From Glomus cerebriforme (taxonomy: Eukaryota; Glomeromycota; Glomeromycetes; Glomerales; Glomeraceae), in NCBI GenBank assembly GCA_003550305.1, contig QKYT01000218.1:22627-86626 (forward strand): a DNA stretch of 64,000 nucleotides, written 5' to 3'. Positions 51,010-63,800 of this stretch are shown here, in pieces (within the stretch, counting starts at the first letter, position 1; every line of letters starts with the position of its first letter). The translations under genes and the position numbers were made by a program. The notes under the pieces are model-generated. The model saw only the letters and a program-made list of their open reading frames with translations, was not told the DNA's origin and ran no database searches.

Positions 51010-54000
51010 TTATTCGAAATAATAGCTGAACAATTCTCCTAAATTTACATATCGTAATGAATTTTGGTCCAAATGTCTATCGACTAAACTTTTCAATCTA
51101 CCGATTTCTTTAATATTTTTAGCGCCTTAACAAAATATATGTAATTAATACTCAAGTTTTAATAGGGTAGTGATTAAATTATATATGAAGTTAATAATTC
51201 CATACCAGATTCCATTGATTCTTTCTTTATATCAAATAATTGAGATAAATAGAGTAATTGAAGATATAGCTTTTGTTCATCATACTGTAAAGTTATTTTA
51301 AAAGGTGAGTTTAGTTTAATTATCTAATAACATTAAACATTATATTTACCTCAACCTTCATTTTTCCATTGCATCCTCGATTAATACAATTCTTTGAGTA
51401 AGTGACTTGTCTAGTTCGATATAAACAGCTTTGTTCATCACATACTTTCCAACCATTATAGTATTGTTTAATATAGGACCGAACTTTAAAAGTGAGTTGT
51501 GTTAAAATCGAGGGAAAAGGGATAATGGTGCTGCACCCACTACATTTAATTAACCCTTCAGATTCCTACGATATCGTTCATTAATAAATGTTATTATTAT
51601 TTTGAGTTTATATAAGAAAACAACAATTACTAACCTTTAGTGAATTTAATCTTTCAAAGACATTCGTTGCATTACAATTAATGCATATTGGCATAAAAAT
51701 TTCAACATCTTTAAATCGTTCTCTGTCTGGCATTTTTGAACCAATTTTATGTGATGTTTTTGCTAAATTCGTTGAACTTTTGAATTTTGATGGATTAAAT
51801 CCTTATAATGTTATTTTTTAAAAAATGTAAATAAATTATTTGTCTATAATTTTTATTTAATTGTAAAAATTGTAAATACCTAGACACTCGGCGACGGATG
51901 CATTATCAATTCCGTCAATATATTCGCATAATCTAGAAACCGAAGCATGGATTTGTACTTTTAAATACCAGTCATGATCTTATAAATAGTGTAAATCACA
52001 AATTATTAATAACATCTTATAATACAAATATGAACGAGTAACGTAAGAGTTATAAATTTTACCGATACGCAAATTGGACTCATTTATTTCATCAGGATGA
52101 AATGCTCGTTCAGAAATACTTTTATCGGATTCTGATTTATCATCATCGGTTGTTAGACAGATGATATATGGAATAAAATCTCCCGTACGAGCGCTTAATC
52201 CTTTCTTTTTCATCCTCAATGCAACTTGTACATGAGGTTGAATCTTTGCATCAGTATAAGCTTCTGGTGATTTTGCGAGATTCTATCAATATTAATAAAA
52301 ATAATTAAATGAAGTACTCGAAAAAGATAAAAGATTTCAGATTAAATCATACTTTATTAATTATGAAGGAATTGATTGGGTATTTTCCAGAACGCGTATC
52401 TTCTCCTACTTGTCTCAAGTAGGCATGAATGGTGTTAACTATTACTTCCCGATCAGCAGAAGATAAGATCTGATCCAAAACAAATCTTAAAAAAAAAGGT
52501 TAGAAATTATTTCGTATAAATTTAATAATAATAAAATATACGTGCTGTACCTTGATACTTTGTTCACTAAATCACACCAATCCCTTCTCACCAGATCGAG
52601 ACCTTTCGTTTCACACGAACGTTTCAAGCTACCGTTTTTTTTCTCAACAACAATGGCCGCATATTTTTTCTTTTTAAACAATAGTAGTTTCTCAAAAAAT
52701 CCATCTATTTCAAGCTCGAGCAATTTGTATCGCTCATTGACTTTCTTTTTTAAGATATTACCAACTTCTAATGCTTGATTTATGTCTACTACTTTAGTAT
52801 TAATCATAATTGAATCTGTATCTCCATAAATTACCTATAAATTAAACCATAAAAAAGTCAACACAGCTCATTCACTTCTCATTATATTTAGTAAACCTAT
52901 ATACCTCCATTTTTTCGTTCTCAGCTAATTTAACAGTATCCTCCAGAATCTCACGACCTTTAAAAGTGATCAACATAGCTAATGGCTTGGCATAAAACCT
53001 GGAGTAAGTAAAACCCAAACAACCATACATGCTATTTGCCGTAAGTTTAAGAGCCTTTTGACGAATATCATACTATTATATAAGAAATGATTAATATTAA
53101 TAATATAATGCAAATATTTGTTATATGTCGAAACAATTAATATTCAACATACTTCGGCAAGTTCGGCTGGGGTAGCTTTTGGATCCTTCATCAAATTTTT
53201 TACCATTCTTCTTCGCTCGACTAACTTTGCAATCAATTTAGGTAGAATACCCTGTGGTAAACTCGAATCAGGTATTTCGGGAGTAACATCTTTTTCCTTA
53301 GATTATGATATAAGATAATTAAGCTACGTTTATCTTCCTGAATGCCATGATTATGTATGCCACGAACTCACCATCCCAACTCTGTCTACTGTAGTAAAGC
53401 AAATATTATATTCTTGAATGATTGACGGATATAAGCTGTTAAAATCCAAAAGTACAACATAATTATCATAAAATCCTTTTTTGGGCTCCAGCACGAGACC
53501 TCCGACGTAGGTAGGTTTTCTTCGCCTACTTATTTTAGCTTCGGTCGATTCACCTTTATAAAATAAATGTGTAAATTTTATATTAATATAATAATTATTT
53601 TAAGATACATTACTTACATTCTTCACCATCCATGTTAACTTGTTCCTGAATTTTCTTGTATTCTTTGTCTGGACAAATATATTTGTGTTGATGAAACTCA
53701 TGTAACAGAAGAAATTCATTGCGATCTGCTCTGCCTCCAATAAGAGTTTTTGACCTATTTTTAATATATAATAATGGAATAAGTAAGTCCGATTAATTAC
53801 TTGAAGAATAAAAGAATTCAACTCGAACTTATATACCATATATTGCCAGCTAAGTTTGTTAATTGTTTAGTAAGAGGCAAAATCTGAAGCTTGAACATAA
53901 GTTCTGCCGTAAGAATAGCATCATTCCAACAATGACAAACTAAATTTAATAGATCATTGGCTCGATTGTAATATGTTGAAATTTTATCATATTCGATGTC

Positions 54001-57000
54001 TTTACGAAGTTTGCCTAATTGCGACGAAACAAGTTCCGTTAACGAATAATTTTTGGATTTAATAAGTTCCTATATATTAAATGTTTAAATTTTGTTAAAA
54101 ATATACGCATGTTGAAAAATATACAAAATGATTAACAATATCATTCTTACTTTCGCGTTTAAATAGGTATCGCAAATCAGTCGACCATTTACAATTGACT
54201 TCTCCAAGAATGATGACTCATTCATAGCGCCAGACCAACTTGGCCATCTATAAATAATATAATATCACATTAATTCATTTGTAATTTTCAAAGTTTTCTA
54301 GATAAGGAACTTTACTTACACAGTCCTTCGCAATCTTCCAAGACAGGACCAGTCTTTAACTCTTAGCGTCTTTAAACGATGTAACAAAACGTCAAGATCA
54401 AATCCAATAAAATTGTGACCAATAAAAACATCAGGATCATATTGTTTGATGAGTGCTATTAAATTTTCATAGCGTCAGTAAAAATATATACACATAATCG
54501 AAGGAGCAAATTATTTAAATATAAAAGTAGCAGTACCAACCTAATAGATAATTGATTAACGAAAATTCATTTGTTTCCAATTTTAAATGAAGTCCTTTTT
54601 TTTTTTCTTCCCCTACAAGTTCTTCGAAGCCAAGAGGCCACCATGGTTTATCATTTAGTTGACGGATTGCGGAATATTGTACGGAATGTCTTAATTTTTC
54701 TGGAGAAACTGCTTCATCCAATGGTACTACATTCAAATAATTTATCAAATAAATTTTAATGAATATCGAGACCAACATTTAATTGTATATTAAACAATAA
54801 AAATATTTCCGAACCTTTTTGATAAAAACGAACGCTAAAAGCAGCTATTTCGTTAACTTGCTTTTGATGATTCAATATAGTTCTTAAACTCAATGACATG
54901 GTTGTTAATGAAGGTGATTTGGTCGGTTCAGCCGAATCTGGTCCTTTCATAACGTTAACTTTTTTAGGATCGTCAACAACAAGCTCAAGTTTACACCAGG
55001 AAATCTAAATCACACAAAGTCATGTATATTATAAATAATTATTATAATTCTTTGAATTCGAATGATAAAAACACTTGCCTTAGATGTTTGTACCACATCA
55101 GCATCTTTGATTTCCAACCAACATGGACCTTTAATTTTGCGTTTTAATGTGAATAACTCAAGTGCAGAAGTGTTTGTGCCAAAAGCACGACTAAAAGTTT
55201 TTCCACTCAAATTCTTAGGTAAAGCATCTTCTATTAAGTAATAATAATAAAATTCGTAAGTAAATAAATTAATCGCAAGATAATTTTATATTGAATTAAA
55301 AGCACATACGTGTAAATGGATATGTTACTTTCAAATATTGCGCTTCCGCGGGAATATCCGGTAATTCGAACCCATATTTACGATTTACTGGCTTTGTGAA
55401 ATGTTGAAAATCTTTGAATTTTTTTTTGAAGAAATCATTCACTTCACTACTAACATCTTCCATTGTTACATCAATTTCCGTTTCATTATCATTCTCTGTA
55501 ATTCATAAAAAATAATAATAATTAATCCAATCCCATATTAATCATTTTAAGGAACTTATTAAGGTTACCATCAAGTTTTCTTCGTCTTGGTAATATGAAA
55601 ACATTTCTATGAATGTTTTTTACGATGACGCAGCAGCTTATATACGAATTACTTTCGTTACTGAATATCTGTAAAAAATGATCCATAATATGTATATTAA
55701 AAACCAACTGATATTTCCATTTAACTTATTAATTTACCTTTCCAATAATATATACTATTCCAAACTTTTCTACCGCGTCTATCCAAAATAGTCTGTAACA
55801 ATTATCTGATTGATCGTTAATGGGTTGATTCGTTTCATGAATAAATGATTGGATAAATTCTTCTTGTTTATCATCATCTTTTTTTTGATAAATAAATTCG
55901 ATGTTGGAACCAAGCTTCAAAGGTTTATTATATTCCATTGAGGCTGTGTCAAGTTGATTGGTATCATGAACAAACGGTTGGTTCCGTTCGTCGTCTACTT
56001 TTTCTTCTTGATGAGTAAATTCGTTGTCGCGATCAAGCGTGTATTCCATTGAGACTGTTTCCAAGTCATTGATCTCATGAATGACCTGTTCGCCACCTAC
56101 TTTTTCTCGATGAGTAAATTCATTGTCGGCATCAAGCCTCAAAGGTGTATATTCCATTTTGGCTTCGTCCTGTTGATTGGACTCATGAATAAATGGTTGG
56201 AGTTCGTCGTCTATTTTTTTTTGATATACAAACTCATTGTCGGCATTAAGTCTCAAGGGTGTATATTCCATTGAAACTGTGTCCTTTTGATTGGTATCAT
56301 TAATAAATGATTGGAGTTCATTATCTTTTTTTTGATATATAAATTCATTGTCGGAACTAAGTTTCAAAGATGTATATCCCATTGAGATCATGTCCAGTTG
56401 ATTGGTCTCACGAATCAGTGATTGGATAATTTCCTCTTGTTCGTCATCTTCATCTTCATCATCCAATCTTTGTAAGAGATCAGACATGAATTCTGATTCC
56501 TCTTTAGTAGATTTCGTCTAGATTTTAATTAATGATAAGTTTTTATAGGCTAAACATTATATAACACAATAAAAAAAAAATAAGCACGTTTTTGGGTTTT
56601 GCCAATTTATTTGAAATGGCTGCACGTAAAAAATAATTGTTGATAGTTGTATTAGGTTTGGCATCGGTTTGATTTTCTGGGACTTTTCTTTTTCGTTTTT
56701 CTGTAATTCAATAAATTATCTCGTGTAAACTATAAAAATACGCGTAAAAACAGCAAATAAATAAGACTAAAAATAATTACACACCATCTATCGGGTCATC
56801 TTCGTATTCAGATTCATACGCATATTTTTGTCCTAAATCATCTAACTCTTCTGCTGTATATTGAGTACCATCATCGTTAACGACCATTTCTGTCACTTTT
56901 TTGACTTCGGATTGATAAACTTCTTCTGAAACTTCATCATAAATGACTTCTGGCTCTTGAATCTTTTCCGATAAAACGCGAAATATTCAAATATTATAAG

Positions 57001-57267
57001 TAAACGAGAATATAAGCTTGCCAGCGGTTCTTAATAAGACTTATTAATGCGAAACTATTGCTGAGACTATTTAGTAGCTTATTTTTAAATATGCTAACCA
57101 GTTTGGGCTTTTAAAAAAAGGTTATGGCTGGCATCCTTAATATTTATAGACAAAATTTATACCTCATACTCTTGAAGACGAGACCCCCCCTCTTGTCGCA
57201 AACGACGAAGAGTTTGTAAGGTAGCAAGATTGGATTTGGCAATGGCGCGTCTTTTCGGCAAGGGCAT
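51010..57267 (-). CDS. POL1: DNA polymerase alpha catalytic subunit
   Basis: Family B polymerase that, with primase, starts DNA chains at origins and Okazaki fragments. About 18 exons. The N-terminus ([20 protein letters not shown]) and [13 protein letters not shown]...VVNDDGTQY match the polymerase alpha N-terminal region. [15 protein letters not shown] (about 56450-56495) resembles a Ctf4-binding motif and is followed by an unusual tandem peptide repeat (55822-56424). Next come [34 protein letters not shown], the exonuclease-like fold [20 protein letters not shown], motif [21 protein letters not shown] (about 53395-53450), motif [21 protein letters not shown], and motif C YGDTDS (52811-52828). 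C-terminal zinc modules are CINCNA/CSGCST and CDEQSC/CINRGC. The protein ends [13 protein letters not shown]. All catalytic aspartates are present; the exonuclease acidic residues seem absent, as usual for alpha. Confidence 0.96.
55822..56424 (-). repeat. In-frame tandem peptide repeat inside polymerase alpha (5 full copies plus a partial)
   Basis: Copies of about 33-38 residues with the pattern [20 protein letters not shown] followed by [16 protein letters not shown]. They start [43 protein letters not shown] and QSFIHETNQ. Frame is kept throughout, and the repeat lies between the conserved N-terminal acidic segment and the first structured domain. Confidence 0.9.
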
Positions 57268-57320
57268 GACTTACTTTTTACTTTATAGGACGTGTTAACC
57301 TCTAATTACCTATTTATACG

Positions 57321-57326
57321 ACGCGT
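57321..57326. promoter_or_regulatory. MCB-like element (ACGCGT) upstream of polymerase alpha
   Basis: A perfect ACGCGT lies 54 bases before the polymerase alpha ATG. In yeasts this box binds MBF and drives G1/S transcription of replication genes, POL1 included. ACGCGT also occurs elsewhere in the window, so this is suggestive only. Confidence 0.4.
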
Positions 57327-57426
57327 TTTGTGTCAGGTGATAATGCGAAAAAGAAACGGGTAACATTAGGAACTACAACTTGGAAGAATTAACTAATTTT
57401 AGCCGAAATTAAAGCGGGATAATACT

Positions 57427-57480
57427 TATATAATATGTCATGTGATCTTTAAATTCAATTTATATCACGTGACTATTAGT
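57427..57480. repeat. CACGTGA inverted repeat
   Basis: GTCATGTGAT and ATCACGTGAC face each other across about 17 bases. ATAATATGTCATGTGA also matches the right part of the foldback element near 4975. It may be a regulatory palindrome or a scrap of that repeat family. Confidence 0.4.
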
Positions 57481-57676
57481 GCCGCTATTTTTTTTGGGTT
57501 AGTAAGTAATATTAACCCATATCAGTGGGAGCGCGATAGAAGTAAATTTTTATTATTAAAAACAGAATATACATATGAAATATAAATCTTTACTAATGCA
57601 GCAATCCGCCCGATGAAACATAATCGGAAGTCGGGAGAGCCCAAAAATCCGGACAAAATCTTTGTTTCTTGTGGTA

Positions 57677-58010
57677 ATAATGAGTAAAAGGCGCAAAACA
57701 TCAACATAAAAGACCATCTAATCTGACTCCTTGGAAGAATCCAAATCCATTTCCTCACGTTATCTGGAAACTGTGGGTGAGCAGACATTGGATTAGGTAA
57801 ATTTTGCGGAATCCATCAATGCAAAAATGGAAGAAGCCTTGAAGGCTACCAAAATACTAAAAACAACTTAAAAGATATCAAGGAAGAAAAAATAAATCTT
57901 GTCTCAAATTACCACTTCGAATTACTAGAAGAGAAAAAACTACTGTTATTTATGAAACGTAATGTCAACGCAGTCGGAAAAATTCATGTTGTACAGCATC
58001 TGTACGACCC
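57677..58010 (+). pseudogene. Decayed protein-coding fragment
   Basis: Pieces MSKRRKTST, SDSLEESKSISSRYLETVGE, NFAESINAKMEEALKATKIL and NYHFELLEEKKLLLFMKRNV follow one another with stops and frame changes between. The order and helical, charged character suggest the remains of one gene of unknown family. It lies in the divergent space between polymerase alpha and the transporter. Confidence 0.35.
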
Positions 58011-58090
58011 AAGCTGGTTTTTTGTGGTGTCTATAAATTTTTTTTAATTTTCTCAATTGAAGGAAAGTTTAATCGAAAATAATTTTAAAA

Positions 58091-60153
58091 ATGTCTTACT
58101 ATACTCTAACTTTCTACTCGTTATCCATCCTTTGTGCCTTACTTACATTTCTATTTAGAGAAAATAAATCTGGGAGTACTTCATCTGACCGTGAGCAGAT
58201 TGGAAAAGAATATAAGAACTTTCGTCTGAATTATTTAATCGTTTATTTATTAGTAATGAGTAATTATTTCATAATAAATTAACGTAATTTATATTTGTTA
58301 CCTATAGAGATATTTGATTTATTCATATTTTATTATATTTTATAGCTGGTGACTGGCTTCAAGGACCATACGTTTATGCGATATATAAAAGTTATGGTTT
58401 TGAATTAAACCAGCAGGCAATTTTGTTTGTTACTGGATTTTTATCAAGTGGAATTTTTGGAACTATTGTTGGATCCGCTGCGGATAAATAGTAAGTTGCA
58501 TTTCTAATTTCTATAATTTACAAGTTTTTATTGAATTACTCATATATTTTTCATATATTCGTAGTGGGCGAAAAAAGTTTTGTTTGCTTTTTGCGTTACT
58601 TTATTCTACATTTTGTTTTATCGTCATGTCGAAAAATTTTTATATATTGCTATTTGGAAGGTTAGTTTATATCAAATAACAGATAAATACACTTACTACC
58701 TTTATTGAATCGTGTTTTGATTTCATTTTATTTAGGATTTTGTCTGGCATAAGTACTTCTCTCTTGTTTTCGGTCTTCGAAAGTTGGATGGTAAGCGAAC
58801 ATTATTCGAGAGGTAAATATTTATTATTTTGTCTTAATGCATTCAAAGTCTATTATTTTAACAATCTCTTTTGTATAGGATTCCATTCCTCACTGTTATC
58901 TGATACATTCTCACTTGCAACTTATGGAAATGGACTTGTTGCTATTTTTAGTGGATTATTAGCAAATTGGTTAGCCGAACACTTTGGAGTTACGTCACCG
59001 TTCTTAGCAGCAATTGGATTCTTTGTATTAGCAGCTTTAGTAATAACTTTTACTTGGAAAGAGAATTACGGTGATAAGGTAATAAATTGTTAATTATTTT
59101 ATAGGTCACGACTAGTCAATTCATGATTTAATGTTCTTTTTTAATTTTTAGAATAATGTGACACAAACATCATCTTTGACTCAGGCTTTGAAAGTTATAA
59201 GCAGCGGTAATTCTATATTTATATATAACTTTTCTACAGACTGGCCCAATTTAACAAGAATATTATAATTATTAGATTCTCGTGTTCTTGCAGTTGGAGC
59301 TGTTCAGTCATTATTTGAAGCCTCTATGTACACATTTGTATTCTTCTGGGGTCCATTTTTAGAAATTTATCATAAGTCAGGAGAGGGTTTGCCTTTTGGC
59401 ATAATTTTCGCTAGGTATTATTATAATCTGATTTATCGATATAAAACGATTTCTAACGCTGCACGTTGTTTCATGTCATGCAGTTTTATGGTCGCCATTA
59501 TGATTGGATCATTATTCTATGGTAACTTGAGTGGTCCACGTAATGTTCCCTTATCTGATATTGCACAAGGAACACTTTTATTGGCAGGAATCTCATTATT
59601 ATTTCCATTACTTTATCTCGTAAGGCATATTTAAAATTAACAGTGATTATTTTCCTCCCTACTTTTGTTACTTACTTATAATTGCTTTATAGAATGAATC
59701 CACATTATTTTTCTTTTTTACGTTGTTTGAAGTGACATGTGGGCTTTATTTCCCTACCATTGGAACACTTAAAGCTGAAGTTATACCCGAAAACTTGAGA
59801 GCTACTGTTAGTAATTTATTCAGAGTACCATTGAATGCATTTGTTGTAACACTTTTGGTAAGTTTTAACAATTTATTTACCCATTTTTTATTAAACAACT
59901 CATTTAAACATTTATTTATACTATTAAATATAGGTATCTGATTTAACAATTTCAACACGATGTTTGCTATGTAGTGTTTTACTTATTGTGGCTTTTGTTT
60001 GGTCTTTTGCATTAGAGGTAAATAATTTGCTAATTAAAAGTTATTAAATAATATTAGTATTCTAACATTTTCTATTATTTGATACTTTAGAAATCTGATA
60101 CTTCCAAAAAAGCTTCAAAAATTAGAAAAAAGCTTGGAAAAAAAATACAATAA
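58091..60153 (+). CDS. MFSD5-like major facilitator (molybdate-anion transporter family)
   Basis: Multi-pass membrane transporter of the MFSD5/MOT2 branch of the major facilitator superfamily; animal and algal members are described as molybdate transporters. About 11 exons and roughly 460 residues. The branch signature GDWLQGPYVYAIYKSYGF lies at the second exon start (about 58347). SSGIFGTIVGSAADKYGRKK is the MFS loop 2-3 motif, with the Tyr-Gly split by an intron. SGISTSLLFSVFESWMVSEH and SLFEASMYTFVFFWGP follow, then LKAEVIPENLRATVSNLFRV near the second-half loop. The cytosolic tail is lysine-rich (KKASKIRKKLGKKIQ). The start is the only ATG that gives the first membrane helix (TLTFYSLSILCALLTFLFRE). 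All introns that I checked are GT-AG and keep frame. Confidence 0.93.
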
Positions 60154-60517
60154 ATTAATACTTATTATTAAATAAGCATTTAATATTAATTGTTTAAATA
60201 GAAAAACCATAATTAATAGATAATAGATGTTTATAAATTTATTTTTTTTTAAAAAAATAATATAATTTTTTTTTATAGACATTAAAAACAATTTTATTAA
60301 TTACAAATAAAAATACTATAAATGTAATAGAAACCAAATTTTCTAATAATAAATTATTTTTATTAGAAAAAATTTTAGATCCCTAAAATAAGAAAATTTT
60401 TGCTGTAAATTTAAGATAAAATAGAAAATTTCTGGTGGGTACACCAAAGTCACGTTACAGAAAATTTATCTCAAATGAGTGCGACACGGAAAAAAAAAAT
60501 ATTTTTATTTTATCACA
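60154..60517. promoter_or_regulatory. Spacer upstream of the Rex1-like gene
   Basis: AT-rich 364-bp spacer between two plus-strand genes. TGGTGGGTACACCAAAGTCACGTTACAG (60433-60460) is distinctly GC-richer than the rest and lies about 60-85 bases before the ATG, a plausible core-promoter or factor site. Confidence 0.35.
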
Positions 60518-63174
60518 ATGACAAGTCGAGCAAAAAGATTAAATGAAATTGAAGGAAAGGTTGAAACAAATGACGAGAAAAAGAGTAAAGCTCGAAAAAT
60601 ATCAACAACTATAGGTTTTATTACTTCTACGCGAGCGCGTCTTTCAGAAGTTAGTTCAGAAGTTAAATCAGAACACATTGGTCCTTATCGTCGTAAAAGA
60701 AGTAATTATTTTACTTGTTTTCACGAGCCTATCTCGTATCCGTCTCTTACTTTTATAATCATTAAACAGCTAAAGGCCAAAAAGAAGCGAAAAAGAGAAG
60801 AAAGGAAAAAAAGGTGAATAAATTTGTTAATTGCGTTTATATTATATATAATTTATCCAAAAGCTTTAAAATTCATTTATTTATATAGGCTATTATTAGA
60901 TCTTTCGGTCCCGAATTTTTCTTTGATGTAAACCGTTGGAAAATAATAGACATCAAGGTTTTGTTTGTTGATATTATTGATTGCATTTTGAAATAAATAA
61001 TTATCTTGCTTATTTTATGTTTATATTATAGGAGCTACAAAATCTTATTTTGCATTTACTCACTGATGAAGGCAGATGTCCAGAATGGCTTTATATTGAG
61101 GTTTTTTATTTTATTTTATATACTTAATGATGAATGATGTATTGTTTTGTTGATTTTCACCATTTTCTTGTCTAAAGAAAGTAGAAGAAATTAGAAATGT
61201 CGTTTTTCTTATGATACCCGGTCTTGACCCAAGTTTATTTGGAATAACGGTCGAAACTGCTGTAAAAGCAAAAGGGCCGCTTGATTGGGAAAAACTTCAA
61301 GAAAAAGGCCTTATTGGCAATCCTGATTTGAAAATAAGTGAAAATTTGCCAATATTTCCGAAAATATTTTCACACGGTTGCGTTACTCGAGCTCCCGGTG
61401 ACGCAAAAAGAATGTATAATCCAACGGGAAATCTTTTTAGTTGCATTTTATCTGAAGCTCAAAAGGGATCAATAAAGCATAAAGAAATTTCCGGTATGAT
61501 AATTGAAATAAAATTTTGTGTAACTCAATAATTAACTTGTTTTTCTGCAGGTGATATTTATGAACAAATTTACTCATGCTTATTAACTCCTGAGGAGATG
61601 GTTCAAAATGATTATCCTATACCGAGTTGCATGGCAAAAGAAGGCCGTCTGCCTGATGGTTGGGTTGAAGTACCTATGAAAGCTTCTGATATTTTTGTAA
61701 AAAAGGAATTTACTAAAAGGAATTTCAGAGTCCTTTCTATTGATTGTGAGATGGTAATCAAATTTATTTGAGATTTATAATTTTAAAAATTATTTTATTA
61801 ACTTAACACTTATTTCCGTTCTAGTGTAAATCAAACGATCTATCTGTCTTAACGCGTGTTTCTATAGTTGACATTGATTGTAATGTTGTCTATGATGAAT
61901 TAATCATGCCAGAAGAACCTATTACCGACTACCTGACCCCGTAAAGTTTTTTTTTATTGGAATGAGTCACGTATAGTATATTATATTAATATATATATTG
62001 TTCCATTAGGTTTAGCGGAATAACTAAAGAAAGATTGAAGGATGTAACGACGACTTTAAAAGATGTACAAAAACGGTTATTAGAATTGGTGGATAGTGAT
62101 ACTGTTTTAATTGGTCATTCATTAGAATGTGATATGAAAGCCTTAAAGGTATTTAAATAGCTTTTTTAAAAAAATTTTATATTTTTGAATTAAATCTGTT
62201 TAACAAAGAATGCAACATGTTATAACTAAATCATTTCATAAGTTTGCGCATCCATATGCGATCGATACATCAATTCTCTATACGAACCCTGGTGGTGTAT
62301 TTAGTAAGTCAAGTTTGAAGATGTTAGCACATCAATGGCTTAAACGTTCGATTCAAGTTAATGAAGGAGGAATTATCGGTCATGATTCTATTGAAGATGC
62401 TAAGGCAGCGATGGATCTTGTAAAATTAAAACTGAATAATGGTAAGTTTTCATATATTATAATATCTCTCGTTTATTTAATGATTAACTTTATTTTGACA
62501 TTTAGGACTAAATTTTGATAAATCTTATGAAAATTTAATTCATCGTCTTGAAAGATATAACAAGACTTCCGCTTTTATAGATTATGATGGAAAGGTTCAG
62601 TTGTTAGGTGTTGATGCGAAACATTCAATCAAATGTACAAATGATGATGAGGTTGATATTTGTATTAATTATAATAGTTTAATAATTTAATTATACATAT
62701 TGATTTTTAAGAATTTTTTTTTTTTAGGTATTCACAGGTGTTTTAAATGCAATAAACAATAGTAGAAATCCAATGTATCATAACTTTATTTGGGGGAGGT
62801 TTAAAGATCTAGAAAACCTGCCGGAATATGAAAAAGATATATTAACAACGTTGAAACAATTAAACGATAGAATCGAAAATATTTATTCTCGTTTACCAGC
62901 GAACACAGCATTTATAATATCAAGTGGTTCAGGTAATTCACGCGAATGGGAAAAGTAAGTATTAGTCTTTTTATTTGTAAATATTTTTAGACGATGTTTA
63001 GTGTTAATATTTAAATATATGTTCAGCTTATATAAGAAAAGGATGAACAGCAGTGTTAATTGGACAGCACAAGATCAGGAGTTTTATGAAAAAGAACTTC
63101 TAAAGAGTAGAATAGGACTGACTTTTCTTAGAGTCAAATCTGATCCTGAAAACTTAGGTGAAAATGAGAAATAA
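60518..63174 (+). CDS. RNA 3' exonuclease, Rex1/REXO1 type (DEDDh)
   Basis: Probable nuclear 3'-5' exoribonuclease; the yeast relative Rex1/Rnh70 trims 5S rRNA and tRNA precursors. About 10 exons and roughly 620 residues. The N-terminal region is basic (MTSRAKRLNEIEGKVE; later KKRRKEKK, a likely nuclear signal). A family-specific segment reads VFLMIPGLDPSLFGITVE and MYNPTGNLFSCILS. The exonuclease domain has all DEDDh motifs: VLSIDCEM (Exo I), LIGHSLECDMKAL (Exo II), and IGHDSIEDAKAAMDLVKLKL (Exo III, His and Asp four apart). The C-terminus ends DPENLGENEK. The ATG at 60518 is preferred; the open frame further upstream begins only with a GTG. Introns are GT-AG. Confidence 0.92.
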
Positions 63175-63481
63175 AGAAACTAAAAATATTTTTATCCTTA
63201 AAACTTTTTGTTTAAAATGGATAATGAATCCGAACTCTTATTATTAATTTACAAGAACGAATTTCTATGTTCAACAATTTGGGCATCCTTACGTTGGATT
63301 AATAACCGAAAAGCAAATTTTTTCCATACTTTCCTGAGCAGTAGTATGCATCTGCATGATTCTTTGCACTTGAGCTCTAACAACCATAAACTAATTTTTG
63401 ACATCATTTAATTGGTCCCTAAGATGTTTTAGTATTGATCACACTCAGCTGTAACGGCTGTAACGTTAATAATAGCACTAA
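63175..63481. other. 3' flank of the Rex1-like gene
   Basis: A 67-codon frame at 63208-63411 has no features. GCTGTAACGGCTGTAACGTTA (63449-63469) is a short tandem repeat of GCTGTAACG. Confidence 0.4.
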
Positions 63482-63710
63482 CCCTGTTCAATTCTAGATC
63501 GGACCGGATTGATCGCAAAATGTGCCCTTAAATTATTGGTTACTAAATCGATCAGATAAACTAATGTGACGCGTGCTAGTGGCCAATCATATTTATTGTT
63601 TATGATACGATCTGATCGAGCCGTACAAATCAGTTGTGCTCAATTGTGACTATGATTTGATTGGTTACTTTTTTTTTCGGTCCGAACGATCCGATCTAGA
63701 ACTGAACAGG
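63482..63710. mobile_element. MITE-like element with CCCTGTTCA...TGAACAGG termini
   Basis: The left end CCCTGTTCAATTCTAGATCG is matched, inverted, by the right end CGATCCGATCTAGAACTGAA plus CAGG. The element is about 229 bp, GC-richer than its flanks, and non-coding. Internal GATCTGATCGAG-like words add further partial symmetry. Confidence 0.65.
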
Positions 63711-63712
63711 AG

Positions 63713-63800
63713 CCCTGTTCATTTCTAGATCGGACCGGATTGATCGCAAAATGTGCCCTTAGATGATTGGTTAAAAAATCGATCAGCGGTCAGTCAACCC
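63713..63800. mobile_element. Second, truncated copy of the same MITE-like element
   Basis: Starts CCCTGTTCATTTCTAGATCG two bases after the first copy and follows it, with a few differences, for about 74 bases (to AAATCGATCAG at about 63786), then diverges. The left halves of the two copies are direct repeats. Confidence 0.65.

Noticed and set aside
57522..57788. 88-codon minus-strand frame between polymerase alpha and the transporter
   Set aside because: The opposite strand carries a more protein-like decayed fragment; this frame appears to be its antisense shadow.
60479..60517. Upstream start of the Rex1-like frame
   Set aside because: It begins with GTG and adds a stretch of lysine, phenylalanine and tyrosine from A/T runs. 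The ATG at 60518 is the natural start.
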